A stretch of DNA of 64,000 bases from JAJFUB01 sp964622325. GTDB taxonomy: Bacteria > Armatimonadota > Zipacnadia > Zipacnadales > UBA11051. The position numbers and the translations under genes were made by a program. Location: the NCBI GenBank assembly GCA_964622325.1, contig CAZUOJ010000001.1, positions 62,001 to 126,000 of the forward strand, given 5' to 3'. This document shows positions 61,283 to 64,000 of this stretch, in pieces. The notes below the pieces were generated by a model. That model was not told where the DNA came from. It did not search any database and saw only the letters and a list, made by a program, of their open reading frames with translations. The stretch's first letter is position 1, and each line of letters begins with the position of its first letter.

Positions 61283-63997
61283 CTATAGACGGACTGAGGG
61301 GGCTTGCAGCGCTTGTCGAATCAAATGGAGTAGTTCCGCGCGGGTAAAGGGCTTTTCCAGATAGCCTGCGGCTTTTAAGGAGTTAGCTTCTTTGTCCGCC
61401 GGCAAAATATAGCCGCTGGCAATAATGACTTTAACGGCAGGATTTATTTGCCGCAATTGCGCCAAAGTTTCCTGTCCGGACAGCCCGGGCATAAACAAAT
61501 CCAGCAATACGAGCGCAATGTTTTCGCCGAATTCCTGATACAATCGCAAGGCTTCTTCCCCGCTGTGAGCAGCTAATACATCGTAGCCATATTGGCGCAA
61601 AATCTCGGCGGTGCTATGCAAAATTTCCGCCTCATCATCGACAATAAGCACACGCTCATGCTGGCCTCGGGGGAGTTCCTCAATCTTTTTCTCGGCTGGA
61701 GGTTCAGCTTCCGCTGTCTGCGCCTGAGGGCAGGCCGGAAAATACATCTCAAAAGTCGTGCCCTGGCCCGGACGACTATCGGCCTTGATATAGCCCTGAT
61801 GTGCTTCAATAATTCCATGGACAACGGATAGCCCCAGGCCCGTTCCTTTGCCCGATTGTTTGGTCGTGAAGAAGGGCTCAAAAATCCTTTGCAGCGTCTC
61901 CTCATCCATTCCCACGCCCGTATCGGAAACGCGCACGCACACATGGGGCCCTGGCTTTAAAGAAGGATATTGCCCTATCTGTTCTTCGGCCAAAATGACA
62001 TTTTCGGTCACAAATTGTAAGCAGCCTCCCTGGGGCATGGCGTCGCGCGCATTTAAGGCGAGATTGATAAAAACTTGTTTGAGATCTTCGGCATCTCCCC
62101 TGATGAGCCATAATCCCGCTTGTAACGCCAGAATGATTTGAATATGACGCGGCAAAGTCTGTTCCAGCAATTCCTGAATTTCCCGCAGCACTTCATTGAT
62201 GGACAATAAGGTATGCATATCGGCGGGTTTAGGCCGGCTGAAGGTCAGCAATTGGGAAGTCAGTCGTTTGCCATAATTCGCGCGATCTAAAATGACAGCA
62301 ATTTGTCTTTGTATGGCTTCCTGGGCTTCCGTTTCTGCCTGGATTAATTCAGCATACATACTGATGGCCTGTAAGATGTTGTTGAATTCATGCGCCACGC
62401 CTCCCGCCAGCCTGCCCAAAGCTTCCAGGCGCTGGGCATGTTCCAGTTGCGCCCGCAATCGCCGCGCTTCCGTCACATCCACGATATGTCCCATAATGTG
62501 AGGCCTCGCCTCTGTGCTGGGCATGATTTGCGCCCAGATTTGCATCCAGCGCAGTTCGCCCTTACGCGTCAGCATGGGCATTTCCAGAGGCTCTGTCATC
62601 GGCGCCTGGCTAGATTGCTGTTCTCGAAACCAATTGAGCGCTATTTCCCGTTGTTCGGCCGGGAACAAACGCAGAACGCGGCAGCCCAAGAGCTCATTTG
62701 CTGAATAGCCCAGCATCTGATGGAGACGCTGATTGGCAAAAATAATTCTATCGCCGCGAACGATGAATGTTCCGACGAGACGGCTTTCCGCCAGCATCTC
62801 ATATTGACGATGCAGGCGTTCCAGTTCCTGTTGCGCTTTCCGGCGCATCGTAACATCGCGCGCCACCGCCAGGACGGCAGGCCTTCCCTCAAATTCAAAA
62901 CGATGCGCACTGATTTCCATCGGGACAATGCGTCCGTCCCGCGCCGCCATTTCCAGCTCAAAGAGCACATGTCGCTCCACTGGCAATTCAATTAAAAGTC
63001 GTTGCAGATGTTTTTGCAGTTGCTGGCCATTAGCTTCAGCCACACATAATTCCTCTAAAGTCTTCTCGAGCAGCTCTTGCCGGCTATATCCCAATTTCAC
63101 ACACGCCATATCGTTCACTTCGAGAAATCGTCCGACAGATCCGTCGGAGAAAAGCTCAAACACGAAAATAGCATCCTGCCCGCTATTGAACAGCAGGCGA
63201 TAACGCTTTTCGCTCGCATGCACGGCTTGTTCAGCGGCCCGATGTTCCGTGATGTCCAGGCCAATGGCGACGATTTCGCGGATCTGGCCCTCATTATCTA
63301 AAATCCGCGCATTGCGCCAGCTAATCAGCCGCTCGCGCCCGTCCTTCGTTAGCCATGGATTTTCGTAAACATTGCTTTCCGTCCGCTGGAGGAGGTCCTC
63401 AAATACGCCCTGGATTTGCGCCACAAAGCGAGGCGGAATAAGCACTTCCCATAGCAAGCGCCCCAGAACCTCTTCCGCCTTGAAGCCAGTGACTTCTTCA
63501 CAGCAGCGATTGAAAAAGGTAATGTGTCCCTGGGGATCCAGGCAGACAATCAACGCGCCGGCAGTTTGCAAAATCCGCAGGGAACGCTCGTGCTCCTCCG
63601 CTAATTGCATCTGATAGCGCGCACGTTCCTGTTCCACTTCCAACGCAAAAAGGGCAAAGGCGATGTCTCCCGCGACTTCTTCAAAGAGCGATTTCTCCTC
63701 CACGCTGTCCGCCATTTTCGCCGGCAAAGAAACAATAAGCATTCCATACGATTTGCCGCCGTACTCCAGCCGCACCGCCATACACGATTGTCCCATCTGG
63801 CATAAAGCTTTTGTGACAGAAGCCAGCTTATTCGCCGCTTCTGACACAGGCACAAGCACGGCCCGCATTTGCGGGGGCTGCCTGACAAGATCCCAAAGCT
63901 CCGCCAGAGTTTCGGGATGAGCAAAAGAGGACAAAATCTGCGGTTCGCCCGCCTGATAGGAGGCAAGCTCGGCAAAAGTTGGAGAGTCCGCTGTCAA
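61283..63997 (-). CDS. Hybrid sensor histidine kinase (GAF-like, three PAS, HisKA, HATPase, receiver), partial
   Basis: The frame is open to the window edge, so the N-terminus is probably missing. Visible are a GAF-like end (about 1-125) and three PAS domains with PAC tails, starting near TAGALIVCLDPQGHITFFNR, near LLFNSGQDAIFVFELF and near IVRGDRIIFANQRLHQMLGY. The kinase core has ALGRLAGGVAHEFNNILQAI with the phosphorylated His, then N-box LKQVFINLALNARDAMPQGG, VRVSDTGVGMDEETLQRIFE and GKGTGLGLSVVHGI. A receiver domain follows, with VLIVDDEAEIL and the phospho-Asp in LVLLDLFMPGLSG. It must pass the signal to a separate partner that is not in the window. Confidence 0.9.
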   Translation of the reverse strand: MTADSPTFAELASYQAGEPQILSSFAHPETLAELWDLVRQPPQMRAVLVPVSEAANKLASVTKALCQMGQSCMAVRLEYGGKSYGMLIVSLPAKMADSVEEKSLFEEVAGDIAFALFALEVEQERARYQMQLAEEHERSLRILQTAGALIVCLDPQGHITFFNRCCEEVTGFKAEEVLGRLLWEVLIPPRFVAQIQGVFEDLLQRTESNVYENPWLTKDGRERLISWRNARILDNEGQIREIVAIGLDITEHRAAEQAVHASEKRYRLLFNSGQDAIFVFELFSDGSVGRFLEVNDMACVKLGYSRQELLEKTLEELCVAEANGQQLQKHLQRLLIELPVERHVLFELEMAARDGRIVPMEISAHRFEFEGRPAVLAVARDVTMRRKAQQELERLHRQYEMLAESRLVGTFIVRGDRIIFANQRLHQMLGYSANELLGCRVLRLFPAEQREIALNWFREQQSSQAPMTEPLEMPMLTRKGELRWMQIWAQIMPSTEARPHIMGHIVDVTEARRLRAQLEHAQRLEALGRLAGGVAHEFNNILQAISMYAELIQAETEAQEAIQRQIAVILDRANYGKRLTSQLLTFSRPKPADMHTLLSINEVLREIQELLEQTLPRHIQIILALQAGLWLIRGDAEDLKQVFINLALNARDAMPQGGCLQFVTENVILAEEQIGQYPSLKPGPHVCVRVSDTGVGMDEETLQRIFEPFFTTKQSGKGTGLGLSVVHGIIEAHQGYIKADSRPGQGTTFEMYFPACPQAQTAEAEPPAEKKIEELPRGQHERVLIVDDEAEILHSTAEILRQYGYDVLAAHSGEEALRLYQEFGENIALVLLDLFMPGLSGQETLAQLRQINPAVKVIIASGYILPADKEANSLKAAGYLEKPFTRAELLHLIRQALQAPSVRL

Positions 63998-64000
63998 TAC

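Noticed and set aside
1..64000. tRNA, rRNA, CRISPR arrays, insertion sequences or prophage
   Set aside because: I looked for T-loop-like GTTCGA contexts, regularly spaced direct repeats and transposase/integrase motifs and found none that hold up; a covariance-model scan would be decisive for tRNA and small RNA genes.

Overview
The window reads as one contiguous piece of bacterial chromosome with moderate G+C. It is densely coded, with genes on both strands and no rRNA, tRNA, insertion sequence, phage or CRISPR array that I can recognise. The gene order efp - accB-like - accC - small DUF2273-like membrane gene - nusB - xseA - xseB - dxs - nadK - recN closely resembles the efp/accBC/nusB/xseAB/dxs/recN neighbourhood of Firmicutes and some Terrabacteria-like phyla. 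Other traits are TPR and HEAT proteins with export signals, a type IV-type pseudopilin, a four-subunit VorDBAC-type 2-oxoacid:ferredoxin oxidoreductase, several Gfo/Idh/MocA oxidoreductases, a beta-helix polysaccharide enzyme and a sialate O-acetylesterase. Together they suggest a deep-branching heterotroph (Armatimonadota-, Chloroflexota- or Sumerlaeota-like) that uses complex sugars and has an anaerobic-type oxoacid metabolism. The phylum cannot be fixed from this window alone.

Layout. 1-2400: an M20 metallopeptidase, cut or uncertain at its 5' end, converges on an exported thioredoxin-like/TPR protein. 2570-14700: the housekeeping plus-strand cluster listed above, interrupted by a pseudopilin gene and an exported TPR protein. 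14769-18096: a tight vorDBAC operon followed by a translin-family gene. 18241-22510: cupin, iron-type alcohol dehydrogenase, a membrane protein, an SpsF-like cytidylyltransferase, a TatD nuclease and a small protein. 22819-27293: three HEAT-repeat genes in tandem, one lipoprotein and two membrane-anchored. 27483-31343: an AAC(3)-like/TIM-barrel fusion and the folate genes folP, formyl-THF cyclo-ligase and folB. 31525-33873: two Gfo/Idh/MocA oxidoreductases. 34112-44451: a YfhO-type membrane protein, IscU, a phospholipase-like/VWA pair, RecO, PolX and a secreted protein. 44508-47629: rpsO and pnp with a structured leader, an intercistronic hairpin and a terminator. 47828-58323: surface and carbohydrate genes. 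58459-63997: a tandem metallo-beta-lactamase-fold protein, a ZnuA-like anchored binding protein and a hybrid sensor kinase that runs off the window.

The most unusual points are these. (1) The AccB-like protein has Arg where the biotinylated Lys should be. (2) A VWA domain seems to be divided between two overlapping exported genes. (3) An AAC(3)-type acetyltransferase is fused to a sugar-isomerase-type TIM barrel. (4) Three HEAT-repeat envelope genes lie together. (5) A perfect inverted repeat encloses an extended -10 box and the recO start codon. (6) The trinucleotides GGT and ACC are almost absent from both strands over long stretches.
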